Source: Phytophthora colocasiae
Lineage: Eukaryota > Oomycota > Peronosporomycetes > Peronosporales > Peronosporaceae
Assembly (NCBI GenBank): GCA_018806915.1
Contig: JAGKQI010000046.1
Coordinates: forward strand, 992,001-1,056,000
Length of the DNA: 64,000 nt
Reading direction: 5' to 3'
Made by a program: the position numbers and the translations under genes. A model generated the notes under the pieces. That model saw nothing but the letters and a program-made list of their open reading frames with translations, had not been told where the DNA came from and searched no databases. Below are positions 9,125 to 20,700 of this stretch, one piece after another. Every line of letters starts with the position of its first letter. Position 1 is the first letter of the stretch.

Positions 9125-10638
9125 ATGAGTACACGTACGGCGACAGCAGCGGCATCCACGAAGATAACGAGAACCACGCGCAGAAAGAAGCCAAAGTCCC
9201 GAGATGTTGAAGAGAAAACGGAAGACAACGACACAGGTGACGATGCGGTGGGGACACCGAGCAGTGGAACAGAGTTAGAAGTGACTGGAGAGGCAACGGA
9301 ACAGCCGCGAAGTAAGGTCGTGGAATCCTTCAGCGACGAAGCTACCGAATCACTTGCAGAACAGACAGAGGGAAGCCTAACCGATGCCGAACTGGAAGAC
9401 TTTACGAAGATGATCAAACGATTGGAAACAGCAGTATCCCGGAGTGAAGCCGTGGAAGGGGACACAGTACCGGAAGGAATACGTGAGTTAGCTGTTGGCT
9501 TGCAGAGATTGACGACGCAGGTAGCGAAGCGGTTCCCTGAAGCGAACGATGAGTTAAAGGAACGACCTCAGGCGGCATCGGGATCGATGGAAAACCAAAG
9601 AAATACGGACGAACCACGTGCACAAAATCGACCACGAGGACGGGGAACGCCACGTGAGAAACATCGAAGTCATGAAAGAAACGAGCGGAGATCGCGAAGT
9701 CAACGACGGGAGCGTGGGAGCAGACACAGACGATCAACCGACCAACACGAGAGGAGATCACCACGGCGACAACGGTATAGATCACCACCCCGACGAGAAG
9801 AACGTGGAGATTCACCACCAGATGACGGTGATAGCTCGGATGACAGCGACAGTGACAGCGATCGGGGACGACCGTATGACAATGACAGGAGCAGTTCGGA
9901 CGAGAGCTCAGGAGCAGGATCCAGCAATGATGGAAGCAGCGACTCCAGCAACCATTCTGAGGACCATCGCCGGCGACACCAGAGACCACGACAAGGGAGA
10001 CGTCGGCATGAACATCAAGAACGGGCTAGAGCACGAGAACGACGTGAACGCCGAGGACGCCGCGAACGAAATGAGCGACGGGCATATAGACGATCGGAAG
10101 AACGAGGCGACCGACGCAAACGACGCGTGCGAAACATCAAAGACTTAGAGTTGCCGAGTTTTACACCGACACCGAGAGCTTCTGTATCTACGTGGGTGGA
10201 TCGTTTTGATTTGGCGTTGAAGGGAGCACGAGAATCAGGACGTAGCGAATGGTCTGATCGTTCATTGCACTTCATACTTGGCAATAAGCTAATGGAGAGT
10301 GCAGCACGCTGGTGGGTTAATATGGATCGAAGATTGCACAAGAAAGATCGTACCTGGACGAAGTTGAAGGTGGCGCTGCTGAGACGTTATGGACCACGAG
10401 TTGACAAGTCGGCCGCAGAAGCGAGAGTGCATGCCAGATACAGGTTTAAAGATGAGCCTTATGCCGATTTTGCTGCTGGTTTGCGAGAGGCTGCAGATGA
10501 AAACGAAGTCAACGTGTGTTCCTTGCCCAATTCTACCGATGTCTGGATAGAACAGTACGCCAATTAGTGAAGCAACCACCGAGACCTGTGACACTGGAAG
10601 AAGCAGTGGAGAAAGCGATTGAGATCGATGACCCGATG
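9125..10638 (+). pseudogene. element A Gag, interrupted
   Basis: The likely start is ATG 9125 (MSTRTATAAASTKITRTTRR); the frame is open further upstream but into the LTR. Residues of about 1-170 are acidic and disordered. About 170-340 is a dense Arg/Ser/Asp region (RRSPRRQRYRSPPRREERG, DSSDDSDSDSDRG) resembling an SR-protein RS domain. From about 10135 a retrotransposon Gag domain follows (DLELPSFTPTPRASVSTWVD, ESAARWWVN, WTKLKVALLRRYG). A one-base lesion near 10515 shifts the frame; the correct reading continues VFLAQFYRCLDRTVRQLVKQ and then EEAVEKAIEIDDPM. Gag would form the particle. I see no zinc knuckle before the break. Confidence 0.8.
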
Positions 10639-11061
10639 TGTAACGGGGATGTTACACGAATGTTTCTCGTTGGTGTGTGACACACGTGGATACATTTATG
10701 TGGGTACATAATGGTGTGTGACACTCATGGATACATTTATGTGGGTACGTAATGGTGTGGCACACACGGGTAGATACGTAGATGCCCTCAGAGCCTCACG
10801 TTACATTTTGATTAGGATTTATTATGCTAGATACTAAATCCGTTACATTTAGGATTAGGGCAGTAAAGTCAATAAAAATCAGTTTGCATTTTATATAATT
10901 AGTGTCAGTTCCTTTGTTTTAGGGACACTGATTCAGTGAGTCCCGTATTTAGTGGACTACTTGGTTCTTGTATAGAACCGAAGGCTAGTGCCTCGCAAGC
11001 AGGACTCTACGAGTCAACTAAACCTCCTCTGTGCGGTGCACACCTACGCAGCCCCGCTGCA
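10639..11061 (+). repeat. B1 5' LTR
   Basis: 423 bp from TGTAACGGGG to CCCGCTGCA. It begins with two 41-bp tandem units (10671-10752). TGGTAGCACTTG, a possible primer-binding site, starts two bases after the LTR. Confidence 0.93.
10671..10752 (+). repeat. 41-bp tandem units in B-family LTRs
   Basis: Two units begin TGGTGTGTGACAC and contain GGATACATTTATGTGGGTAC. The B2 5' LTR has only one unit, which accounts for its 41-bp shorter length (382 against 423). Confidence 0.88.
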
Positions 11062-11118
11062 TCTGGTAGCACTTGTAGTCAATCCAACTCCTGAGTTGAA
11101 GACTGTTTCTCTGTGAGA

Positions 11119-12090
11119 ATGGAGCAAGAAGCATACGCTCACTTGACTCCGAGTCAGCAGGACACGCTTAACAAGCTTACGTCCTTGCTGGGCCCTGAAG
11201 GTATGGCACACCTTGCGTCTCAAGGGCCGGAGGCCGTCAACGCGCGCCTCGAGGCATTTGCCTCGTACGAGAACGCTCTCGTCGAGCACATTCAGCGGAA
11301 TGTAAAAGGGGTTACCCCCGCTCCGAGAGCTAAACCCGTCACGCTCAGTGTGAAGACCTTCCACGCGAAGGAGGGAGAGAACCTCCTGTTGTGGACCCGA
11401 GAGGTCGAAATGGCCATGGGGGCCGCCATGCTCCAGTTGGAGGGACAACGCGTGGCGTTTGCCATCTCTAAGCTCGAAGGTCAAGCACGAGAATGGGCCT
11501 TGACGTCTGGGACGTCGGTGGAAGCGGCCTTCCCCACCTGGGGCGAACTAAAGGCCAAGCTCACACAAGTGTTTGCTCCGCCTAACCAGGCGTATCGCGT
11601 GCGATCACGCTTCCTTGCTTGCCGTCAAGGAAAGAATGATCTGGTGGACTATGTCCAAGAGCTGCGCACGCTCATTGCCGGCATGGCTGCCGACCCTCTA
11701 CCTGAGGTGGTCGCCGTGACCGTCTTCATGGAAGGCTTGCGAGCTGGCGTGGCCAGGACGGAGACATTCCGTCAGAACCCTCGCAGCTTCGAGGACGCTG
11801 TGAGCGTGGCACTGAATGCCGAACTCAACTTTAAGTTGTCAAAGGTCGGTGCTAACAGCACAGGGTCCGGCGGACCCGAGCCCATGGACCTCAGCTATGC
11901 TGAAGACGAAGTAGCCGAGCTACGAGCTGCGGTGCAGCGTATGAGCACCCGCCGGTGCTACATGTGTGGTAGTCCCACACATCTGAGGCCCAACTGCCCT
12001 CTGCGCAAAGAGCGCGCCGGCCAGACTGGTCGCAACCCTGCCGCGGGTCCCGCTTCGGGCTCTGCCCAGGGAAACGACGGCTCCCAGTAG
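11119..12090 (+). CDS. gag: B1 Gag, intact
   Basis: A 323-aa Gag from ATG 11119 ([20 protein letters not shown]). The open frame extends six bases upstream but has no earlier ATG. The middle holds a gypsy-type Gag domain ([35 protein letters not shown]). A CX2CX4HX4C zinc knuckle ([14 protein letters not shown]) lies near the C-terminus, for RNA binding. Gag builds the virus-like particle in the cytoplasm. The stop TAG at 12088-12090 lies inside a hairpin and follows a slippery heptamer, so some ribosomes should enter pol. This is the only unbroken Gag of the three B copies. Confidence 0.92.
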   Translation: MEQEAYAHLTPSQQDTLNKLTSLLGPEGMAHLASQGPEAVNARLEAFASYENALVEHIQRNVKGVTPAPRAKPVTLSVKTFHAKEGENLLLWTREVEMAMGAAMLQLEGQRVAFAISKLEGQAREWALTSGTSVEAAFPTWGELKAKLTQVFAPPNQAYRVRSRFLACRQGKNDLVDYVQELRTLIAGMAADPLPEVVAVTVFMEGLRAGVARTETFRQNPRSFEDAVSVALNAELNFKLSKVGANSTGSGGPEPMDLSYAEDEVAELRAAVQRMSTRRCYMCGSPTHLRPNCPLRKERAGQTGRNPAAGPASGSAQGNDGSQ

Positions 12091-12110
12091 ACGCGGGGCG
12101 GTCTACTGGG
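12069..12110 (+). promoter_or_regulatory. -1 frameshift signal between B1 gag and pol
   Basis: The slippery heptamer G GGA AAC (12069-12075) is in the Gag frame. A 7-base spacer follows, then a perfect 10-bp hairpin (12083-12092 with 12101-12110, CCCAGTAGAC/GTCTACTGGG, 8-base loop). A -1 slip continues without a stop into the protease frame. The layout matches known retroviral -1 sites. Function is inferred. Confidence 0.8.
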
Positions 12111-12774
12111 GAAGAACTGAGTTCTGCAGTGCGTGAGAGGCACTGGGGCTCAGCCCCGAAGAGCTCCGTGCTCTTAAACACGGAACGTGTGAGCAAGCAG
12201 GGCTTGCTGGTCGTCCAGGTGGACGTGAAGGGCTTTGATAAGCCGTGGATCGTGTTGATCGATTCGGGGGCGTCTGGTAACTACGTCAGACGCTCCACCG
12301 TTGAAGGTAGTCAGCAATATGCTGAGGCGCTACGAGCGCGAAGAGGTGACACATTCACTGTCCGTCTAGCGACGGGCGTCCGTGTCACTGTGGCCAAGGT
12401 CCCTATGGACCTGCGGCTGAAGTCCTTGGACTTCGATAGCGTAGAACGCCGCTTGGTCCTTGACCTGGATTCGAGGTACGACCTCATCCTTGGCATGGCG
12501 TGGCTAGAGCGCCACGAGCCATGGATTGATTGGAGGTTGAAGACCTTAGGTGCTACGCACTTCTCTCCTAGTGGAGCTTTGGCGAGTCATGAACCCACCT
12601 CTGCTAGGAAGCAGAAGCGCTATTGGCGCGAGCATCGAGCCGAGTCGGCTATGATGCTGGAAGTCGGTGTGTCCGAGTTAGTGGACAGCACCGAGCGCGG
12701 GGACCGCAGTCCTGTTGAGCGCGTAGCGCTGGTTGACAGTGAGTCAACGTGTGGGCAAAGCTCACGTAACCCCT

Positions 12775-13165
12775 GTGGGGCGGCACGTACTCCGCCGAGT
12801 GACGCCGGTCATGGACTGTCACTGGATGCCGATGGCATCGGGCCTTCCCAGGCCGTGAACTATGGGGCGGCACGTACTCCGCCGAGCGATACTGGTCGTG
12901 GACCAAGTCGATCGCTGAGTGTCTCTGACACTGGACCTGTTACGGTCATTGATTGTGCAGCGGCACGTTCTCCGCTGAGCGGCATCGGTCGTCGACCGAG
13001 TGGATCGCTGAGTATCACTGACACTGGGCCTGAAGGGGCCGAAACCTGTGCGGCGGCACGTACTCCGTCTAGTGACGTCGGCGGTAGACCGAGTCAGTCA
13101 CTGAGTGTCACTAACACTGGGCCGGGCAAGGCCAAAACCTGTGCGGCGGCACGTACTCCGTCGAG
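12775..13165 (+). repeat. about 93-bp repeats in the pol PR-RT linker
   Basis: Units start with AARTP or AARSP followed by about 25 residues ending DTGP plus a few (at about 12775, 12867, 12957, 13050 and 13146). B2 has the same number. B3 lacks one unit start, so the linker is variable in length. Confidence 0.75.
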
Positions 13166-15364
13166 TGGACATTCGTCGGCTAGACGACGACGTCGTAAGG
13201 CCCTATGGGCGAGACGCTCTGCGTCTGAGCCGTCCGTGACGTCAAGTGTCAACGCACAGGAGGGCTGTGGGCAGCTATACACTCTGGTCGATGGAGTGGA
13301 CGGCAGTGCCGAAGGCAGTGTCCAGCTGGACAGACTGCCGAGTGTCGACAAACCCCTTGAGTTAGAGGAGATGTCGTTCGCCGACTTTGGCGATGCCTTG
13401 AAGGCTGGCGAACTCGCCGAGGTGGTCATCGTTCGACCTGAAGAAGAGTTAAACTCATCGTCCGTCGTGGACGGGTCCGTCTTGACCGAGGTCAAGAAGG
13501 CGTTGAACGCCAGGAGCGGATCGGAGATCCCCAAGAATCCCTTGGACCCCTTTTACTCCTTTCTGAAGGAATATGGAGACGTTGTCTCGAAGGAACCACC
13601 GAGTGGCTTGCCTCCTGACCGAGGTGTGCGCCATGAGATCGACTTAGTTCCTGGAACTAAGTACTGCGTGACCCGGCAGTGGCCTCTTCCCAAAGAGCAA
13701 TGCGACGTCATTGACGCCTTCTTCCGTGCGAAGCACGCCGCGGGGCTTGTGCGCGAGAGTAAGTCTCCGCACTCCGCACCAACGTTCTGTGTCAGAAAGC
13801 CAAATGGCAAGTGGCGTATCGTTCACGCTTTAACAAGCTCAACGCCGCCACGATTCCGGCACAGACGCCGATTCCTAGGAAGGATGTTCTTCAGAACAAC
13901 ATGGTGGGCTGCACCATGTATAGTGCGCTCGACTTAGTCGATGGCTACTATCAGCTGCTCATGCGAGCCAGTGATATCCCGCTTACAGCGGTGAGCACCC
14001 CGAGCGGTATGCTCTGGGAGTGGCTCGTAATGCCCCAAGGGCTCTCGAACGCACCTGCCACGTTCAATCGTCTAGTGACGCAACTGTTCAGGCCCCTGCG
14101 GGCATTCGCACAGACGTACTTTGACGACGTGTTCGTCCACAGTCAGGCCGAACACGGCAAGACTGACGTCGAGGTGCACGTGGAACACGTGAGAGCTGTG
14201 CTCGAGTGCATGCGCACAAACAAGTTGTACGCCAACGCGGACAAGTGCGTCTTTGGCGCGGAAGAAATCCCTTTCCTAGGGTGCTTCATTGGGAAGCATG
14301 GCCTTCGTGCTGATCCAGCAAAGGTCAAGGCCATTGTGGACTGGCCGGTTCCCTTGAACCAGAAGGACTTGCGTAAGTGGCTTGGCTTGGCCAACTACTT
14401 GCACAAGTACAGCGAGAACTACGCTGAGTTGGCTCGGCCACTGTCGGATCTCCTTAAGAAGGATAGCGAGTGGGCATGGCGTGCTGAGCACGAGAGTGCG
14501 TTCACTCGCATCAAGGATAGCCTGCTTCAGGCACCGATACTGGCGTTGCCAGACCCTGATCGTCCGTTCATCGTCGTCTGTGACGCCTCGGACTTTGCCA
14601 TTGGCAGTGCTTTGCTACAAGCGGACGCCGAAGGGCGCGAACGCGTTATCGCGTTTGAGTCTCGACAGCTCAAGGCTGCTGAGAAGAACTATCCAGTTCA
14701 TGACAAGGAGCTACTTGCGATGAAGTATGCTCTCGTCAAATTCAGGGTTCACCTGCTCGGCTCCAAGCCGTTTGTGATCTACACGGATCATGCGTCACTA
14801 CGCACAGCGACGCGGTCGCCTCACCTCTCGCAGAGGATGGCCCGATGGCTCTCCTTCTTTGCGGAGTATAACTTCGAGGTGAAGTACAAGCCTGGCCGGC
14901 AGAACGTCCTCGCTGACGCGTTATCGCGTCGCCCGGACTATGAGTTATCTCATGTCACCTCGGTGACGTCGTCCGTGTCGGACATGGTTCGAGCAGCGTA
15001 CGCTCAGGACGACTCTTGTATTGCGCTGCTTCAAGCTCTAGGGAGCGATGAGTTTAAGGACTCAAAGGTGACTCTGTCACGACGCCTGAAGGCGAGACTC
15101 CAGCGCTATAGCCTGGAAGGCGGTCTGCTGTACTACAGCACGGGTCAAGATGACCCACCACGTGTGGTGGTTCCTCACGATGAGGACCTGAAGTATCGTA
15201 TCCTCTATGAGGCCCACGACACGCCCACAAGCGGCCACCTCGGTCGCGAGAAGACCTACGGCTCGGTGAGCTCCATGTACTGGTGGCCGAAGCTGTACAA
15301 GTGGGTCAGCACCTATGTGCACACGTGCGAGACGTGTCAACGGGTTAAACCCTCGCCGCATGCG

Positions 15365-15369
15365 GCGGC
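15365..15369. repeat. GCGGC target duplication of B2, left
   Basis: It is repeated exactly at 22948-22952 on the other side of B2. Joining the flanks restores the B-family pol sequence. Confidence 0.88.
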
Positions 15370-15792
15370 TGCAGCGGGTCTGCGTAGCTGTGCACCGCAC
15401 AGAGGAAGTTTAGTTGACTCGTAGAGTCCTGCTTGCAAGGCGCTAGCCTTCGGTTCTATACAAGAACCAAGAAGTCCACCAAATACGGGACTCACACAAT
15501 TAGTGTCCCTATAATAAAGGAACTAACACTAACTATGTAAAATGCAAACTGATTTTTATTGACTTTACTGCCCTAATCCTAAATGTAACGGATTTAGTAT
15601 CTAGCATACTAAATCCTAATCAAAATGCAACGTGAGGCTCTGAGGCCATCTACGTATCTACTCGTGTGTGCCACACCATTACGTACCCACATAAATGTAT
15701 CCATGAGTGTCACACACCATTATGTACCCACATAAATGTATCCACGTGTGTCACACACCAACGAGAAACATTCGTGTAACATCCTCGTTACA
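15370..15792 (-). repeat. B2 3' LTR
   Basis: 423 bp, reverse complement of the B LTR (TGTAAC...CTGCA), with two 41-bp units. A polypurine tract (GGTGGGGGAGAG on the minus strand) lies directly inside it at 15793 onward. Confidence 0.93.
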
Positions 15793-16703
15793 CTCTCCCC
15801 CACCAAAATTCCGGATACCGTATCCGGAAAGTGTAAACACACGACGCGATTATCGGCCGATGGCCACGGCACCACGCCTTGCGCGGACGGCGCTATCTCT
15901 CGTGCGCGTTACACGCCTCCGTACGCGATGCCACTTGGCACACACTTAGGCACAATGCTTATCAAGCATAGGAGCCTACTGGCTCGAGTCATGGGGCTCT
16001 ACGGGCGTGGAAAGATGGCCACAGGTGGCGTATCTATGATACTACTGGATCAGTGATCCACAGGGCAAGCCTTTCAGGCTCCCAACGGTTCCACGAACCA
16101 CACAGCAGTGGGGCCCACTCGCTTCACAGTGTGTGTGATCCTCGGATGAGCACTGTGTGCAGGGCTTGATGCCCAAGTTGTCCTTGAAGCAGGCGCAAGC
16201 GCCACTATGTGTCACAGACACTGTGTCTTGTGAATACACGTGCTCAGCACAGTCGTAGACACGACAACGAGCACCAGACAGCTAAGCTGTCGCTCAGGAG
16301 GAGCATACCTACCTCCTTCTGCTATGCAACATGCGGGGTCCAATGCATTGGCATCCCTGGCATCCACAGTGCCTCATGACATAGTCATACCCATTGAACG
16401 CTTCCAGCGTCAGGTGATCGGATATAATCCGTTTCCATCACCACTTGTCACTTAGACAGAACGTCATTAAGACGGTTGTTCATCACGAACCCTCTTCGCT
16501 TCATGATCGCGAAGCTCCGAGCCATAGGCCAGTGTTATTAAAGGGTCATAGACCCTTGAAACACGCGCTCGAGGCGCATGTAGCTCTACTGCGCTTGCAG
16601 TTTGAGCATTCGATGCCACGTCGACGGCACCGACGTGCTCGCTGCAAGTATTGCAGCTACGGGTCAGAGCCTGAGCTCAGCAACGACCCTGAGGACTCCC
16701 ACC
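15793..16703 (-). other. B2 3' untranslated region
   Basis: It lies between the pol stop and the 3' LTR. Adjoining the polypurine tract is a perfect 10-bp inverted repeat, TTCCGGATAC/GTATCCGGAA with a 1-base spacer (15809-15829). A short cysteine-rich frame at 16239-16042 lacks an ATG. No gene is supported. Confidence 0.6.
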
Positions 16704-17712
16704 TTAGTGGGAGGTGCTTGGCACCCGGCGACTCCGTCGCACGCCTACCGGGCGGTCTGATACCGGGTGTGCCCGATCATACGCGTCAACGACGTCGGGG
16801 CAATCCTGCCGTAGTGGCACCTCAAACTCCCACGAGTTCTGTGAGTGAGGGTAACCTCGCCACTTCACCAGATACTGGTTGTGACCTTGGCGACGTCGCC
16901 GCGCCATCAGGCGATCCCCATGATAGTGAAGCTCACCTTGCTCATCGAGCAGAGCAGGAGGAGGACGAGCGGTCGATTGGTTCTCGTGCTGCGAGTGTAG
17001 ACGCGCTGCATTGCTTGCAGACCCGCGTCGACTCGGTGAAGGAGCACGACCACAACGTTGGTCGTCCAACCCATCGCTTAGCGACTGGTCTCGAGGAGAC
17101 CTAGAGTAACGGGGACCGGTCTGAGTCGCCTCCTGTGCTGCATCAGCAGGTCTATGACCTCGAGCATCACGTTGCTCATTTTGAGGGATCGGCTAGACCT
17201 GTTGGTTCAGATGCAACCACCTGTGACTCTGCCACCTGCTGCCGTGTAGCCTCCTGCGCATCCACACCCTGCTGTCGTGCAGCCTTCGTCCGACTCGGCG
17301 CCGGCGCCTCAGAGCTCACAAGAGCAGGGTCCCGATAAGGCTTAAGCAAGCCAACGTAGAACACGGGATGTGTTTGCATCCGCTTTGGCAGGTCAAGCGT
17401 GTATGCGAGGCCCTTCTTGGCCACGACCGTGAACGGTCCGATGAAGCGTGGACGCAACTTCGTCTTGAAGACGGCAGACACTGCGTGTGTAGGCAGGTTC
17501 TTCGCGTTTAATAAAACTTGGTCACCGACCTTGAATTCCCACATGTTGCTTCTGCCTTTGGCATCAGCCTGTTCCTTTTGAACATCTTGGCTTTCGGCCA
17601 TTGCGTCACGCACACGGCGTAAGACGCTAAGCCTCAATGAGAGGAAGTCATCGACTTGTTTACACACGGCACGAGGGCTGATAACAGCAAGCTCGGAGTC
17701 GAGCGACGGCAC
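16704..17712 (-). pseudogene. pol: B2 pol C-terminus: GPY/F and chromodomain
   Basis: This continues B2 pol after the frame break near 17750. FKVGDQVLLNAKNLPTHAV and RPRFIGPFTVVAKKGLAYTL form the GPY/F-like module. The last 60 residues are a chromodomain (HNQYLVKWRGYPHSQNSWEF), which in chromoviruses targets integration to modified chromatin. An extra A in B2 at about 17185 ends the first frame after LADPSK; B1 reads through there. The lesion at the integrase junction is shared with B1 and absent from B3, so it is ancestral to that pair. Confidence 0.88.
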
Positions 17713-20700
17713 AGTCCCTCCCCCACTAAGCCCGAGGCCACCGGGACGCGCGGATGCGCGAGGCCGTTCACGTAGAACGGGGTGAAGCCTGTTGAGGCGT
17801 GCACCGCATTGTTCATTGAGAACTCAACGAGAGGGAGCATAGCGCTCCAACGCTTCGGCGTTTCAGCGCATTCGCTGCGGAGGATGTCCTCCAGGACGCG
17901 ATTCACGCGCTCCGTCTGACCGTCGGTCTGCGGATGATCCGCCGTGGACATGTCCAGTCGAGTGCCAAGCACCTTAAAGACGGACGTCCAGAAGTGACCC
18001 GTGAAACGGGGGTCTCGATCCGAGACAATGGTCTCTGGCAGCCCATGCTGACGGAAGACCCGATCGATAAAGATCGTCGCTGTACCAGCGCCATCGACGG
18101 TGTCCGGCACAGCCGCTAGGTGAGCCATCTTGCTCAGACGGTCAACAAAGACCACAACGCCCGTGTTGCCTACCGAATCCTTCGGCAGGCCAAACACAAA
18201 GTCCATACTCATGGACTGCCAACACCCAGAGGGTACAGGCAAGCTCGCCAAAAGCGCCGCCGCATGCGGCGAGGGTTTAACCCGTTGACACGTCTCGCAC
18301 GTGTGCACATAGGTGCTGACCCACTTGTACAGCTTCGGCCACCAGTACATGGAGCTCACCGAGCCGTAGGTCTTCTCGCGACCGAGGTGGCCGCTTGTGG
18401 GCGTGTCGTGGGCCTCATAGAGGATACGATACTTCAGGTCCTCATCGTGAGGAACCACCACACGTGGTGGGTCATCTTGACCCGTGCTGTAGTACAGCAG
18501 ACCGCCTTCCAGGCTATAGCGCTGGAGTCTCGCCTTCAGGCGTCGTGACAGAGTCACCTTTGAGTCCTTAAACTCATCGCTCCCTAGAGCTTGAAGCAGC
18601 GCGATACAAGAGTCGTCCTGAGCGTACGCTGCTCGAACCATGTCCGACACGGACGACGTCACCGAGGTGACATGAGATAACTCATAGTCCGGGCGACGCG
18701 ATAACGCGTCAGCGAGGACGTTCTGCCGGCCAGGCTTGTACTTCACCTCGAAGTTATACTCCGCAAAGAAGGAGAGCCATCGGGCCATCCTCTGCGAGAG
18801 GTGAGGCGACCGCGTCGCTGTGCGTAGTGACGCATGATCCGTGTAGATCACAAACGGCTTGGAGCCGAGCAGGTGAACCCTGAATTTGACGAGAGCATAC
18901 TTCATCGCAAGTAGCTCCTTGTCATGAACTGGATAGTTCTTCTCAGCAGCCTTGAGCTGTCGAGACTCAAACGCGATAACGCGTTCGCGCCCTTCGGCGT
19001 CCGCTTGTAGCAAAGCACTGCCAATGGCAAAGTCCGAGGCGTCACAGACGACGATGAACGGACGATCAGGGTCTGGCAACGCCAGTATCGGTGCCTGAAG
19101 CAGGCTATCCTTGATGCGAGTGAACGCACTCTCGTGCTCAGCACGCCATGCCCACTCGCTATCCTTCTTAAGGAGATCCGACAGTGGCCGAGCCAACTCA
19201 GCGTAGTTCTCGCTGTACTTGTGCAAGTAGTTGGCCAAGCCAAGCCACTTACGCAAGTCCTTCTGGTTCAAGGGAACCGGCCAGTCCACAATGGCCTTGA
19301 CCTTTGCTGGATCAGCACGAAGGCCATGCTTCCCAATGAAGCACCCTAGGAAAGGGATTTCTTCCGCGCCAAAGACGCACTTGTCCGCGTTGGCGTACAA
19401 CTTGTTTGTGCGCATGCACTCGAGCACAGCTCTCACGTGTTCCACGTGCACCTCGACGTCAGTCTTGCCGTGTTCGGCCTGACTGTGGACGAACACGTCG
19501 TCAAAGTACGTCTGTGCGAATGCCCGCAGGGGCCTGAACAGTTGCGTCACTAGACGATTGAACGTGGCAGGTGCGTTCGAGAGCCCTTGGGGCATTACGA
19601 GCCACTCCCAGAGCATACCGCTCGGGGTGCTCACCGCTGTAAGCGGGATATCACTGGCTCGCATGAGCAGCTGATAGTAGCCATCGACTAAGTCGAGCGC
19701 ACTATACATGGTGCAGCCCACCATGTTGTTCTGAAGAACATCCTTCCTAGGAATCGGCGTCTGTGCCGGAATCGTGGCGGCGTTGAGCTTGTTAAAAGCG
19801 TGAACGATACGCCACTTGCCATTTGGCTTTCTGACACAGAACGTTGGTGCGGAGTGCGGAGACTTACTCTCGCGCACAAGCCCCGCAGCGTGCTTCGCAC
19901 GGAAGAAGGCGTCAATGACGTCGCATTGCTCTTTGGGAAGAGGCCACTGCCGGGTCACGCAGTACTTAGTTCCAGGAACTAAGTCGATCTCATGGCGCAC
20001 ACCTCGGTCAGGAGGCAAGCCACTCGGTGGTTCCTTCGAGACAACGTCTCCATATTCCTTCAGAAAGGAGTAAAAGGGGTCCAAGGGATTCTTGGGGATC
20101 TCCGATCCGCTCCTGGCGTTCAACGCCTTCTTGACCTCGGTCAAGACGGACCCGTCCACGACGGACGATGAGTTTAACTCTTCTTCAGGTCGAACGATGA
20201 CCACCTCGGCGAGTTCGCCAGCCTTCAAGGCATCGCCAAAGTCGGCGAACGACATCTCCTCTAACTCAAGGGGTTTGTCGACACTCGGCAGTCTGTCCAG
20301 CTGGACACTGCCTTCGGCACTGCCGTCCACTCCATCGACCAGAGTGTATAGCTGCCCACAGCCCTCCTGTGCGTTGACACTTGACGTCACGGACGGCTCA
20401 GACGCAGAGCGTCTCGCCCATAGGGCCTTACGACGTCGTCGTCTAGCCGACGAATGTCCACTCGACGGAGTACGTGCCGCCGCACAGGTTTTGGCCTTGC
20501 CCGGCCCAGTGTTAGTGACACTCAGTGACTGACTCGGTCTACCGCCGACGTCACTAGACGGAGTACGTGCCGCCGCACAGGTTTCGGCCCCTTCAGGCCC
20601 AGTGTCAGTGATACTCAGCGATCCACTCGGTCGACGACCGATGCCGCTCAGCGGAGAACGTGCCGCTGCACAATCAATGACCGTAACAGGTCCAGTGTCA

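Larger units (their letters stand above)
8108..10638 (+). mobile_element. Ty3/gypsy element A, 5' part
   Basis: It consists of the presumed LTR and a Gag gene on the plus strand. Element B1 interrupts Gag after IEIDDPM at 10638, and Gag resumes at 25807 after the duplicated CGATG. No protease, RT or integrase of A remains, because the sequence changes to element C1 at 25987. A is therefore a fragment, older than B1. Confidence 0.7.
12075..15369 (+). pseudogene. pol: B1 pol, 5' part (PR-RT-RNH-INT zinc region)
   Basis: The frame is entered from Gag by the -1 site. Protease LIDSGASGNYV is near 12255. A Ser/Pro-rich linker with about 31-aa repeats spans 12775-13165. RT lies at about 13650-14200 with TYFDDVFVHS as the catalytic YxDD variant. 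RNase H follows at about 14560-14880 (VVCDASDFAIGSALL, YTDHASL), and the integrase HHCC zinc region ends in CETCQRVK near 15345. A missing T at about 13830, in a run that has one more T in B2, breaks the frame before RT. B2 inserted at 15369, just before the integrase core, which resumes at 22948. Pol copies RNA to DNA and integrates it. Confidence 0.93.
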
